NCBI RefSeq assembly: GCF_000092065.1
Contig: NC_009355.1
Span: 372,001 to 436,000 of the forward strand
From: Ostreococcus lucimarinus CCE9901
Taxonomy: Eukaryota > Chlorophyta > Mamiellophyceae > Mamiellales > Bathycoccaceae
Length of the DNA: 64,000 nucleotides
Reading direction: 5' to 3'
Under the pieces are notes generated by a model. That model had not been told where the DNA came from, did not search any database, and was given only the letters and a program-made list of their open reading frames with translations. Shown here in pieces: positions 9,712-20,300 of this stretch; the stretch's first letter is position 1, and every line of letters begins with the position of its first letter. The position numbers were made by a program, and so were the translations under genes.

Positions 9712-11490
9712 CTACGCGCCTACTGCCTGCAATTTTTTTTCTATGTATGATTTCGCGCTCACCGCACCCGCACCCCACTCCACCTGCCACTCGAAATATG
9801 GCACGGTGACCACTTTCCAACCGCGCACCGCGAGCGCCTTGTCTCGCAGCTTTGTTTTCTGCGTCAATCCTTCCGTCAAGTTTGTGTAAAAGTGCGACGG
9901 CCCATCGCACTCGATGGCGACTCGCTTGTCCTTTAAGCATATATCCATGCTAAGTAATCCATCGTCCGTGAGTTCCTCCATGTATGGCTCGTGACCTAGG
10001 CTTTTGACCGTCTCCAAGACTTCCTTTTGAAACGTACTCACGCGAGTGTCCTCGGTTTGTTGAAGCCACGCCGAGCGGCCGAGCTCAGCCACCCAGTCTG
10101 GGTAAACAACATCCACAGTTTCACGTTCTGGATCGAAATCGTGCTGCATCAGCCTCGCGTGAAAGAGCATCTTCAATCCCTCCAGCTGGAAATCCATAGA
10201 ATCCCTGCGGAAAAGCTCGCGCACGGCAGCTTTGTACAGGTCTGATTGAAACGCTCCCACGGAAGCGATGGCCCAAGTGATATTGGAAAGATCTTGGCTG
10301 TTACATTCACTGAGACGAAACCACGATGGGGTGACGTCATTGAAGAGCTTGTTCAGGCCATCGTCTTCTGAGCCACCGAAGACAGAGAGACCGATGGTTG
10401 TGTTGGCCAAAGCTTGAGTGGTGTATTCTTCTCTTCGTTCCAGGAGCGAGCGTTCAAAAGTGCGCAGAGCCTCGTTCCCCGGATGGTGTGCAAACTGCGC
10501 AAAAGCCCACACTGAATTGGAAAGCTCTTGTGCTTTGAAGTTTTGGGACGACTTCACGACAAAAATCGCCAAACGATCGAGAAGCTCGTATCCGGGATGC
10601 ACGCCCAATGACGACAGCGTCCAAAGCGCGTTGGACACCGTCTGCGTGCTGAACTCTCCTCCCGTCGCGCTCTCCGCTTGCATCAACTCTTTGTCCGGTT
10701 CGGGGAGCTTTGACAATATCACTGGTGCGAGAATTTCCGCCAACCTTTGCGCACGAGGATGTTTCAGCACCGTATACGCCCACAACGTATTCGTCAGCGC
10801 TTGCGGGTAAAATTCATCCACCTTCTGCTCCATGCGATCCGCCACTAAACCCAAGAGATCATCTCTCGGTTTGTATTTCAGCACCGCGCACGACCACGCA
10901 AAGTTGCTCAAGTTCTGAATCTGAAACGTCGCGAGCAACCGCTTGGTCGTCGCCTCCAAATCCATCACCCTCGCGTCGCTTCCGGCTTCCCACGCTCGCG
11001 GTAACAACCGCTGCCGCGCCTTCTTCGCCAATCTGTGCCACGCCGTCGCGCAATTCACCCGATTATATAGATGTGACCGCACGCGAACGTGTTCTAATAT
11101 CTCCTCCCCCGTGCGCGCGCTCGTGATCTCACCGTTTAACTCCGTGCTCAGTCTCCGGTCGACGCGCTCGCCGCCGTACGCGAACCCCTCCGACGCGCCC
11201 TCGTACCGCCCCCTCGCGCGCGTCGCGCTCGCCCCTCGCCCCGAATCGTTCGCGCGCGCTTTTTGCTCGCCATCGCGTCGATATCTCGGCACGAACGCCG
11301 CTCTTTCGCGCGCGCCTCGCTGCGCGCTCGCGATTTCGGCATCATCATCGCGCGCGCGCGATTTCTCCCCCCCCTCGCTCTCGCGCGCGTCCCGCGCGAG
11401 CGAGGACGTCGACAGCGACGCCGCGCATCGATCGCGAAGGTCTCGCGCGAGGCGGCGCAGCGACGACGTCGCGAGGACGCCGCGCGTCAT
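9712..11490 (-). CDS. RAP-domain organellar RNA-binding protein with HPR/OPR-like repeats
   Basis: The 592-residue protein has an Arg/Ser/Ala-rich N-terminus (MTRGVLATSSLRRLARDL...) typical of an organelle transit peptide. About six repeats of roughly 37 residues follow, each with a core like FYPQALTNTLWAYTVLKHP or FKAQELSNSVWAFAQFAHH. These are HPR/OPR-type helical RNA-binding repeats. The C-terminus is a RAP domain (DICLKDKRVAIECDGPSHFY, then KALAVRGWKVVTVPYFEW). Such proteins stabilise, splice or process individual plastid or mitochondrial transcripts. The start at 11490 is preferred over the longer frame because the plus-strand PWWP gene begins at 11537. Confidence 0.85.
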   Translation of the reverse strand: MTRGVLATSSLRRLARDLRDRCAASLSTSSLARDARESEGGEKSRARDDDAEIASAQRGARERAAFVPRYRRDGEQKARANDSGRGASATRARGRYEGASEGFAYGGERVDRRLSTELNGEITSARTGEEILEHVRVRSHLYNRVNCATAWHRLAKKARQRLLPRAWEAGSDARVMDLEATTKRLLATFQIQNLSNFAWSCAVLKYKPRDDLLGLVADRMEQKVDEFYPQALTNTLWAYTVLKHPRAQRLAEILAPVILSKLPEPDKELMQAESATGGEFSTQTVSNALWTLSSLGVHPGYELLDRLAIFVVKSSQNFKAQELSNSVWAFAQFAHHPGNEALRTFERSLLERREEYTTQALANTTIGLSVFGGSEDDGLNKLFNDVTPSWFRLSECNSQDLSNITWAIASVGAFQSDLYKAAVRELFRRDSMDFQLEGLKMLFHARLMQHDFDPERETVDVVYPDWVAELGRSAWLQQTEDTRVSTFQKEVLETVKSLGHEPYMEELTDDGLLSMDICLKDKRVAIECDGPSHFYTNLTEGLTQKTKLRDKALAVRGWKVVTVPYFEWQVEWGAGAVSAKSYIEKKLQAVGA

Positions 11491-11536
11491 CGTGTGCGGC
11501 TTCGCGCTGGGTTTCGCGTCACTGCGCGACGCCGAG

Positions 11537-13117
11537 ATGGAACCGGGAGCGATCGCGCTCGGCAAGGTGGCGCGCGCGCCGGCGCAGCCGTGCAGGGTGC
11601 GCGCTCGATCGACCGCGCGCGGCGACGACGACGACGAAGGACGAGGCGACGACGCGAACGGCGGACTGACAATTCGACATCGAACGCGTCGCGCGCCGTA
11701 GATTCTGCGCGATGACGAAGCCGCGGACGCGCTCAAGGCGAAGAAGGGTTCGCGCAGGGTGTATTGGTTCGGCGCGAGGTCCCTCGGTCACGTGGCGGAG
11801 AAGGAGTTGAAGGCGTGGGACGCGGACGCGTTCGAGGCGTCGCTGGCGGAGGTGAAACGCGGGAGGGATAAACTGGAACTCGCGCTGGAAGAGGCGAGAG
11901 CGCACGAGAACGGTGGCGGTGCGGTGAGCGTGGACGTGGGATCGACCCCAGAGGCGGTCGTGGAGACGGCGGCGAAGGAGGGGAGCGAGGCGGAGACGCC
12001 GGCGCCGGCGCCGGCGGCGAAGAAGAAGCGCGGAGGAGGCGGGCGTAAGAAAGTCATCGAGGAAGAGGAAGAGGCGGCCCCGGCGGAGGTGGCGGGAGAA
12101 GAAGAGACGCAAGCGGCGAATGATGACGTTGAAGATTACAAACCGAACGCCGAGGAGGAGGAGGCGAAGCCGAGCGGCAAGAAGCGCAAGCTCAGTAAAA
12201 AGGCTGACGGCGAAGACAAAAAGGATAAACAGCCCGCGGAGAAGAAGCCGGCGAAATCGAAAAAGGTAGAAATCGAAAAACCAGTGATCAAAGTACCGTC
12301 GAGTACACCTAGATTGTTAGAGTTGAAAACCGAGCTCGAGGATGGGCTGCAGGCGTACGAGGACACGCAAGAGCAACAAGAGCGTGCTCGATTGGAGCTT
12401 GAAAAAGCAAAGGAAGCCGTGGCTGCGGCGCAGATGAAAGTGGAGCAGGCAAATTCGCACGCCAACCGCGTCGTTCGAAGATTGAAGCAAACCGCTCGGC
12501 ATATTCAGGAGCAAAGCGTGAACCCAGTCATGTTGCAGGAAACGTTAATCACCAAAACCGTGAAAAAAGGTAGCAAGGTGAAGGATCCTTCGCTCGCAGA
12601 CTTTGCAAAGACGTGTGGAACGGTGATGGTAGAGTGGATCGAGCTTGTACGAACCTCTGCAGTGAACATGGTCGCCGTTCAGCCCGTGGAAGAGGTGAAG
12701 AAAGTGGTCAAGGAGGAAAATTCGGCGGAGGACGTGAAGATGGAAGACGCTGAAGACAAGCCCGCGACGGATTCACCTGCCAAGTTAAACTTGCCTCCGG
12801 TATTAGCGGAAACATTTGCTAAGAAGGGGTCGGTTGCCAAGCCCGCGGCTCCGGCTGCTGGCGGAGTACCTAAAGAGCCCGCGCACGACGCCACTCGTCT
12901 CCGCGTGGCACGCTACTTGGAGCAAGAGCACGGCTTATCTCGAAACGCCTCGCTCACGCTCGAAGCTGCGCTTTTCGATCAAGCGGGGGAACCAGGTATG
13001 GCGTACAAAGCCGCGCTCAAGCGCATCGTGAACCAGCCGTCCATCATGTCGTCCAACGCGCCGGCGCTCGATTCAGGCACAGTCAAACCGGCGCTCTTGC
13101 TCGCGTTTCGAGGTTAA
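11537..13117 (+). CDS. PWWP-domain nuclear protein, two exons
   Basis: The model joins 11537-11596 and 11702-13117 (491 residues). The 105-nt intron begins GTGCGC, has ACTGAC and ends GTAG. Splicing joins IALGKVARAPAQPCR to ILRDDEAADALKAKKG and RRVYWFGARSLGHVAEKEL. That is a PWWP fold with a diverged core: the usual W-x-(P/W)-W-P-A is APAQPC here. The middle is Lys/Glu/Ala-rich with nuclear-localisation-like basic runs and a coiled coil (about residues 230-290). The last 60 residues (LEAALFDQAGEPGMAYKAAL) are reminiscent of a TFIIS central-domain helix, a weak call. PWWP domains bind methylated nucleosomes. Without the first exon the frame has no ATG before the domain, which supports the splice. 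Confidence 0.75.
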
Positions 13118-13136
13118 CGCGACGGTTAGCGCTGGC

Positions 13137-13172
13137 AAACGAACGAACGAACGAACGAACAAACGAACAAAC
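13137..13172. repeat. GAAC/AAAC tetranucleotide run in the PWWP gene 3' flank
   Basis: Nine or so copies of (G/A)AAC follow the PWWP gene stop by about 20 bp, in the convergent gap before bL35. Confidence 0.8.
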
Positions 13173-13265
13173 TTTTGTAATTCATTCACTCCCTACTACG
13201 ACCTAAAAGTCTCGCATAAATCACACCCAATCCCTCTCCGTCTCCCGACGTCGTCCCGCAAACCT

Positions 13266-13541
13266 TCAACGCAACTTAAATCCGAGTTTCCGCATCGGCT
13301 GCATCAGCGTCTCGTGCACCAGCGTCGACGACCGCAACCGCATCCTCTGTTTCGGCGTCTTCGCGAACGCGCAGTGTCTCTTTCCCTTTCGTTTCCGCAG
13401 TATCTTCCCGCTCGCCGTGACTTGAAACCTGCCCTTGTACGACGAGTACGGCTTAATCTTCACCTTCGTCTTCCCGTTCGCCCCGACCTTGACCTTGCGC
13501 GCGTACGCGCGCCGCGCCGCGACGCCGCCGATCGACGATCG

Positions 13542-13582
<41 letters not shown>

Positions 13583-13766
13583 CGCGCGCCGTCGTCGCCG
13601 TCACCATCGCCGTCGACGCGAACGCGCGACACCGCGCGCGCGCCGCCTCGACGGCGCCCGTCGACGACTCGCGCGCGCGCGCGGGCGCGAGCGCGGCGCG
13701 CCGGACGACGCGCGACGTCGTCGCGCGCGCGGACGCGAGCGCGCGGCGCGCGACCGCCGCGAGCAT
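13266..13766 (-). CDS. Organellar ribosomal protein bL35, probably mitochondrial
   Basis: The 166-residue precursor has a long Ala/Arg/Thr N-terminus, including a (Thr-Ala)n run encoded by a GTCGCC-type microsatellite, followed by a bL35 domain. The domain reads SYKGRFQVTASGKILRKRKG, then KRHCAFAKTPKQRMRLR and STLVHETLM. The F-VTASGKI--RK-GKRH core is the bL35 signature. The extension is a transit peptide; mitochondria seem more likely than plastid because the C-terminal half is diverged from the bacterial form. The ATG at 13766 is used; the longer frame upstream is the reverse of TRMO. Confidence 0.85.
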
Positions 13767-13842
13767 GACGCGACCGAGTCTGCAGACGCGGTCGCGGCGA
13801 CGGCGACGGCGACGGCGACGACGGCCGGCGACGGCGCGCGCG

Positions 13843-14853
13843 ATGGCGCACGTCGCGCTCGCGCTCGTCGCGCTCGTCGCGCTCGCGCGCGCGACGACGC
13901 GGGACGAGGGCGAGGCGCTGCGACGCGCGGAGGACGCGCGCGCGGCGGAGCGGCGCGGGCGAACGACGGCGGAGCGCGCGCTGCGCGAGGCGCGCCTGGA
14001 GCTCGAGCGCTGCCGACGAGCGATGGACGCGCGCGGAGGCGCGACGCGAGCGAGGGCGTCGACGTCGCACGAGATGATGGCGATGGGGACGTTCGCGAGC
14101 GCGTTCGATCGAAGGCTGGGGACGCCGCGGCAACCGTCGCTGGTGCCGCTGGCGCGAGGACGCGTCGAACTCGACGCCCGGGTGCCGGCGAGCGCGCTGG
14201 AGGGATTGGACGAGTTCACGCACTGTTGGTTGGTGTACGTGTTTCATGAGAACACGGATCTGGGCGCGGGGGCGGAGAAAAATGGGAAAGTGGGCGCGGC
14301 GGATGGGCCGAAATCGACGCTTCGCGGGAAGATTCGGGTGCCGAGATTGAACGGGGAGAAGCGAGGGTGCTTGGCGACACGAACGCCGCATCGACCGTGT
14401 CCGATAGGACTTAGCTTAGTGCGAATCGTTCGCGTGAATGGGAAATCGTTGGACGTGGCGGGGGCGGACTTAGTGCACGGGACGCCGGTTTTGGACGTAA
14501 AACCATACGTGCCGTACAGCGATTGCGTCGTCGACGCTCGCGCGCCGGAGTGGGTCGGAAACGATCTCGCCGATGGTGACGGACCGTTGACCGTAGATGA
14601 AGTGAAACTTACGGACGCCGGCGAGGCTGCTTTGCGCGCGGCGTGGGAGCGTCGGCGCAAAGATTCACTGTACGAAAGCGCCGACGAATTCGTCGCGTTT
14701 GTGACGCAGGCGCTCGGGCGAGACATTCGGTCGTATCACCAGCGCTTGGGCGATGTTGCGCCAGACACGGATTGGCGCGTAAGTTTAGATGGTGTTATCG
14801 TCGTGTACCGTCAGTCAGCGAAGCGCGTGGTCGTCGTCGGGGCTGAAAACTAG
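13843..14853 (+). CDS. TRMO: tRNA (adenine37-N6)-methyltransferase TRMO (TsaA/YaeB family)
   Basis: The 336-residue protein has a hydrophobic N-terminus (AHVALALVALVALA, a signal anchor or import signal), an Ala/Arg/Glu coiled coil (about residues 20-65) and then a TsaA-like beta-barrel domain. Motifs are GTPRQPS, DEFTHCWLVYVFHEN, PRLNG, RTPHRPCPIGLSLV and HGTPVLDVKPYVPY, all hallmarks of TrmO. TrmO methylates t6A37 of threonine tRNA using S-adenosylmethionine. The C-terminal part matches the small YaeB C-terminal subdomain (DIRSYHQR, then W-VSLDGVIVVY). The start at 13843 gives the hydrophobic N-terminus; an in-frame ATG at 13765 overlaps the bL35 start and would add a poly-Arg lead. Confidence 0.85.
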   Translation: MAHVALALVALVALARATTRDEGEALRRAEDARAAERRGRTTAERALREARLELERCRRAMDARGGATRARASTSHEMMAMGTFASAFDRRLGTPRQPSLVPLARGRVELDARVPASALEGLDEFTHCWLVYVFHENTDLGAGAEKNGKVGAADGPKSTLRGKIRVPRLNGEKRGCLATRTPHRPCPIGLSLVRIVRVNGKSLDVAGADLVHGTPVLDVKPYVPYSDCVVDARAPEWVGNDLADGDGPLTVDEVKLTDAGEAALRAAWERRRKDSLYESADEFVAFVTQALGRDIRSYHQRLGDVAPDTDWRVSLDGVIVVYRQSAKRVVVVGAEN

Positions 14854-14868
14854 TGTTAGAAACTTGTA

Positions 14869-17283
14869 TTACTGCTGCTCTACTTGGCGCCCTTCCGTCG
14901 TCGCGTTGACAAACTTTTTAAATACGACGTTCTCGTCGGCTTTAGTCGGGTTCTTCGAAGAATCCGACGGACTTTCTGCGGTGATTTCTTTTAAGATTTC
15001 ACTGGCTCGTTGCACGGCGCGGCTCGAAGCACCGTCTTGCGTGTTGTTTTGGAGCACCGTCTCGACAGCGCGCTCCGCCTCTTCGTCTGTCACCTTGTTC
15101 GAGGCGGCGACTATCTTTTCAACGATATCTTCCTGACTATCGACGTCTTTGCCCTTGCCCTTCTTCCACGCACGTGGTGCGATATTTATGGGTTCTTTCA
15201 GATTCTTGATGAGTTCATCTTTATTCTCCGTCTCTTCGACCACATTAGTCGCCGCTTGCCACACGGCCTCCGCTCCAGACTTTTTCGCCCCTCGTACCTC
15301 CTCCAACGTTTGCTCGATGATCGTGTCCGTCATTTCTAACCGTTCAGACGCAACCTGTAATCCATCGAGATCGGTGTTGACGTCTTCGGTCAGTTCTAGG
15401 ACGTCCGATGTTTCTTCGAGCGCATCGTCCGTTGCTCGTACTTTCTCAAGCGCCTCATCTGCGCGCTCGTGAACGTCGTCGGAGCTCTCATCAGCCTGGC
15501 TCGCTTCCCCTTCCTCTTCTATATCTCTCAACGTCTCGCGAACCTCGCGTAGGGTATCGCTTACATTTCTGTACGATTCTCTCGCTTTGGCGAATTTCTC
15601 CTTTGCCTCTCGCACGTCCTCTTCGTCGACATCTTTTCGAAACGGATTGAGCGAGTCGAATTCGCGCATCGCCGCTGAACGCGTTTCCTGACTTGAAGCG
15701 AGCGCGAGCGTGGATGTCACATCTTTCACCACGCTCTCGCTTAATTTCGACTCTTCGGAAAGTTGTGAAACAACTCGTTCTACGGCATCGATTCTTCTGA
15801 ATTTCGCCGCCGCGGTGAGAATCCTGTCGTAAACTTGCACCCTCGATCGTACGAATGTTTGAGCGGCGACGAGTCGTTGTATGATGACGACAACCTCAGC
15901 TTCTTCTTTCAAGGACTGCAGTGTGCTTCGTGTACATGCGATACCAATAAATACGCCAAATAGAATTAGCGCGTGCGCGCTGAGACGCACACCGCTCCCG
16001 AGCTGCTGCAGTAGTTTGAAATCATTCATACTTTTCTTCGAGCTCGACGACGGACACGTGCGCAGAAACATCATCCCAGGAAGAATGAATGTAAGTATCG
16101 AGCATGTCGTGCTACCGATGAGACCGAACACGTGTTGAATGTTTGGCACTGAAATGGACACGCGCAAGCAGCTGTAAAGCACGAGAACATCAAACACTAA
16201 TTCGGTGTGTCTTCCCGCCACGCGCGAGAGCGACAGCAAGAGCGAGGGCGATATTTCTCGCAAGGAAATGAAGAGAAGCGGCACGCCGGTGCATATAGCG
16301 CACCCGTACAAGAACCGTACCAACTGCGTGTAAATCCCAAACCATCCACTTTCCGCACCAAAGTTGCGCAAAACGTTACCGTTCACGCTCGACCCGAACG
16401 CCACGTATCCGCACGCGCCGGTGACGATGTAAAAGATCAACAAATGCACCATCGTCTCGTTCGCGATGCCGACGACGCGCGAGGTCGACATCACCGCCGT
16501 GCCCGAACTCTTCAACGCTGGAAACACCATCACGTGCGCCGCAAAATTAAATACCATGATCGGTAGCACCAGACCCAGCCCGCTCGCGTCCCACGTCTTC
16601 GACGCGCTCGATTTCCCGTCGCCGAGCGCCAACCGTCGCGCCGCGAGCGTCACCAAACACAATCCAAACAACCCCGTCGTCGCCAACCCGAACCCCACCA
16701 CTTTTTCGAGTCTTTTTTGACTCTTCACGAACGTCGCCAACGGCAAAAACACCCCAAACGTCACCCCCGCCATGACGCGTTCGCGATTCACCTCCACCCC
16801 AGCCGGCAGCACGCCGCTCGACGCCGCCGTGAAGAAATTATCCCCCACGATGTTTACGTACGCCACCACCACCCCGACCAACAGCGCGGCGATGCTATAC
16901 TTCGCGACGATCCTCCCTCGTCGTCCCAGCGTCGCGCTCGTCAAATCTTCGTACGACCACGCGCCGTGCGCGTTCGCGCAGTACAACATTTGCTCGAGCG
17001 ACAGCGCGCACGCCAGGCACGCCCCCGCGCTCGTCGCCGTCGTCAGCGCCAATCCGCACGCCGCGAAGCACGACGGCACCGCGAGCGCGCCGCTGCCGAG
17101 CATCGAGTTCAGGAGGCTCTTCGAGCTCGCGCGCGACGACGACGACGGCGCGAACGCGCGACGACGCGCCGCGCTCGAGCTCAGAATCTCATCTTGCGTC
17201 CGCCGCGGCGTCGAGCGCGCGCGCGCCGCGGCGTCGAGCGCGCTCGCGCTCGCGCGGGCGACCGCGCGCGCGGGGTCGCGCAT
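14869..17283 (-). CDS. AAAP/SLC38-type amino-acid transporter with long C-terminal coiled coil
   Basis: The 804-residue protein has an N-terminal half (about residues 55-480) with roughly 11 membrane segments. It carries the AAAP start signature (SSKSLLNSMLGSGALAVPSC), an LPIMVFNFAAHVMVFP segment and a VFGLIGSTTCSILTFILPG block. These fit amino acid/auxin permease family transporters (SLC36/38-like) that move neutral amino acids with H+ or Na+. After about residue 500 comes a 300-residue acidic helical tail with heptad-like Glu/Val/Ala patterns and no membrane segment. The tail is in the same uninterrupted frame, so the fusion is read directly. No intron is needed. It is divergent from VPS8 across 99 bp. 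Confidence 0.8.
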   Translation of the reverse strand: MRDPARAVARASASALDAAARARSTPRRTQDEILSSSAARRRAFAPSSSSRASSKSLLNSMLGSGALAVPSCFAACGLALTTATSAGACLACALSLEQMLYCANAHGAWSYEDLTSATLGRRGRIVAKYSIAALLVGVVVAYVNIVGDNFFTAASSGVLPAGVEVNRERVMAGVTFGVFLPLATFVKSQKRLEKVVGFGLATTGLFGLCLVTLAARRLALGDGKSSASKTWDASGLGLVLPIMVFNFAAHVMVFPALKSSGTAVMSTSRVVGIANETMVHLLIFYIVTGACGYVAFGSSVNGNVLRNFGAESGWFGIYTQLVRFLYGCAICTGVPLLFISLREISPSLLLSLSRVAGRHTELVFDVLVLYSCLRVSISVPNIQHVFGLIGSTTCSILTFILPGMMFLRTCPSSSSKKSMNDFKLLQQLGSGVRLSAHALILFGVFIGIACTRSTLQSLKEEAEVVVIIQRLVAAQTFVRSRVQVYDRILTAAAKFRRIDAVERVVSQLSEESKLSESVVKDVTSTLALASSQETRSAAMREFDSLNPFRKDVDEEDVREAKEKFAKARESYRNVSDTLREVRETLRDIEEEGEASQADESSDDVHERADEALEKVRATDDALEETSDVLELTEDVNTDLDGLQVASERLEMTDTIIEQTLEEVRGAKKSGAEAVWQAATNVVEETENKDELIKNLKEPINIAPRAWKKGKGKDVDSQEDIVEKIVAASNKVTDEEAERAVETVLQNNTQDGASSRAVQRASEILKEITAESPSDSSKNPTKADENVVFKKFVNATTEGRQVEQQ

Positions 17284-17382
17284 GGCGCGCGCGACGACGC
17301 GGCGCGCGGCGCCGTGTGCCGACGCGCGGGGCCGTTATCGTTCAAAGCGACCGGCGACGCGGCAGAGCGCGACGCGCGCGCG

Positions 17383-20300
17383 ATGCGGCGCGCGACGCCG
17401 CGCGCGCGCGAGCGTCGAGCGGCGCGCGTCGAGCGAGACGCGACGTCGAGCGACGACGACGACGACGACGACGCGCCGCGAGTGGACGATTTGTTGGTGC
17501 CGTCGTCGAGCGACGACGAAGACGAAGACGAAGGCGACGACGACGGCGGCGAGACGACGCGCGAGGCGACGCGCGACGTCGGAACGATGCCGCTGTCGCT
17601 GTCGCGATCGATCGGGGACGCGAGCGACGCGGCGGTGCGAGTGCTCGTGCGACGAGTGTCGAGACGCGCGGAGGCGTCGGCGGCGGACGAAGACGACGAG
17701 GACGACGCGAGCGCGGACGACGCGAACGAGGACGAGAGCGAAGAGGATGGTTTAGCGATCGCGGCGATGCGCGAGGCGAGGTTGCTCGCCGGAGAGCGAG
17801 GGAAGAGCGAGGTGGGGACGTCGACGGCGGACGACGCGCGAGACGAGGCGAGACGAGCGCTTCGCGCGCTGCGAGCTCGAACGGAAAAGAATAGGACGGT
17901 GGGGACGGCGGCGAGCGCGGGTGGGGTGGTAGATTTAGTGAATGTGGAGAGAGTGACGAACGCTATGATGGATACCGTCGACGCGGGGAGGGCGATGTGT
18001 TGCGCGCTGGGTCCCGGAGAACGCGTCGCCGTGGGAACGGAGGGCGGTTTTATTTTTCTCGAACGCGGCGTGAACGATGAGCGGACGGTTTCGTGCCTGA
18101 AATCGGCGAATACTTTTGCTGGAATTTCAGCCACGCCCGGGGTGACGAGTTTGTGCTTCGATGAAAGGGGTGAGTGGCTCTTGGTGGGACACGACGACGG
18201 CGGTCTCACGCTGTGGGATATCAAGCGCACGCCGACGATTTTGAAAACAATCGTCGGCGCGCATCGAACGCCCGTGATAGCGCTCGTAATGCTTTCAAAA
18301 GTGGAGTCAAACGGTGTTGTTGACGTGATATCGTCCGAGGAGGGTGGCCTCGTCATTCATCACACGCTTTCGCCTCTCGGAATGGGTGTCGTTCGAGTCA
18401 AATCGGCGTCGCTCGGCGAGCGGACGTTCGTGATAGCGGCGCACGCGCTGCCTCGAGTCGGCTCGGTGAGTGTATCAGATATTAACGCCCATGATAATGG
18501 TATCATCAGTCCTACGTACGGTGAAACGCTGAGCGCAGCGAAGAATATTGCAGACGCCGCAGGCGTTGCGGCGTTGTGCACGATGAACGCCGTGCTCATC
18601 ATGCGACTCAATCCACGAGCTGAGGTCATCGCAAAGATCGTTCGGCCGCCAAACATCGCGGCTACCGTGCTACCTGTGATGTGTTGGAGCCCGAGGTGGG
18701 CGGATGAAGTCACTACGCATGACAACGTAGAAGAATGCAATCTTGTCGTGGTATGGGGCGCGAGCGTGTACGTGCTCTCCGTCGACGTTGAATCGATCAA
18801 GCGATCGCCTGGAGAAAATGAACGAACTAAACGCGCCGCAAATACATCGCGTATCCTGAATTCGTGGAGCATCGATCCAGAAGGCGTCGTTGCGAGTGCG
18901 ATGGCGACGGCTTGGCTGTCGCAAGACTTGATTTGTGTCCTTAGTAGCCGAAACAAGCTATTTGTTTACACGTCTCATGGGCAGCTCATAGAACGTGTTG
19001 CGACGAGCGAGCCTCCGATTGCTCGTGAAATTGTACAAGCCACCGCGAGCCATGACGCTGTTTTCGAGCGTTTGCCATATTGGCATGGATCTGTCGCCGT
19101 GCGCGGCGTTCATTTCGCTATGCTATCACCTTCGAGATTACGACGCGGCAAATTTTTCGGTTGGTTCGAGCGAATGCAAGCAAAGAAGGCGGAAGGCAAC
19201 TGGGTTGGTACTTTGAACACGCTTATTGAAGTCGCATCGGATGAGCTGCCGTTGTGGCCGAGCTTGTCGAAAAAGTATGCAGATCCGGAGACTACCCGGG
19301 AAAGGGCGGTGCAAGCGTTTGTCGACGTAGTCCCACAGTTCCTTGATGAATCTTTGAACAAACGTGGTATCGACTCTGACGATGCTGCGTATTTCGAACT
19401 AATAACAAGTGTCGTTTTCGGTCTGTTGCTTGCGTTTAACGCACTGAATCAAGTGTATGCGCCGGTGGTATTCGGTGCCTTCCTAAACTCAAAATGCAAA
19501 GCGGCGTTTTTGAAAGGCATGGTGCCCCATATCTTATCGGACAAGTTGCGTTCGTTACCTGCAGAAGTGATGCAAGCGCTCGTGGAGCACTATGCTGCGC
19601 TTGATGCGGCAAATGTGATTGAACAGTGCGTTCTGCATATGGATGTAGAATCGCTTGATTTGAATCAAGTCGCTCGACTCTGCAAACATCATGGCATGTA
19701 CAGCGCGCTCGCGCACGTGTTCACGAGAGCTTTAAATGATTTCATCACACCGGTCGAAGCCATGTTTCAAGCCTCGCTGGAGCCCAAGTTTGGTGATAAA
19801 GCTCGCGTTCGACAGGTCTTGCTGTTTATTTTCAAGACTATTCAAGGCGAACAGTTTCCAACAAACGGTTGTAGATTGTCGAGCGAAATCGTTAGTCAGT
19901 TTCGAATGGAGGTGATGAAATTTCTGTTTGAGCCAGTCGATCTTAATGTGTTTACAATGAGCACGCATGATTCCGAGTCAAGTTTGAGTACCACGTGGAA
20001 CGCAGCGATGGCGCTCGCCGTACGAGAAGACGATTCATCATGTCCACCATTGCGTCTTTTGTATCTTCTTCTTGCCGAACCCAAAGCCTCGACTGTTGTG
20101 CTGACGGAAATTTTGAAAGACTGGGACGCAAGTGAGAGCGAAATACTCGCCATAGATGGCCTTCCAACCGATCGCATGGGATCTCAGGTTATTGTTGAAG
20201 CCGTGGTTTTCGCCGCCGGTGCGTGTGGTCCCGTAAATTCAGCTCCAACTCGTTCAAGACTTCTCACGTTTGCCGCAAGCATCGTCGGTACCGGCCGCGC

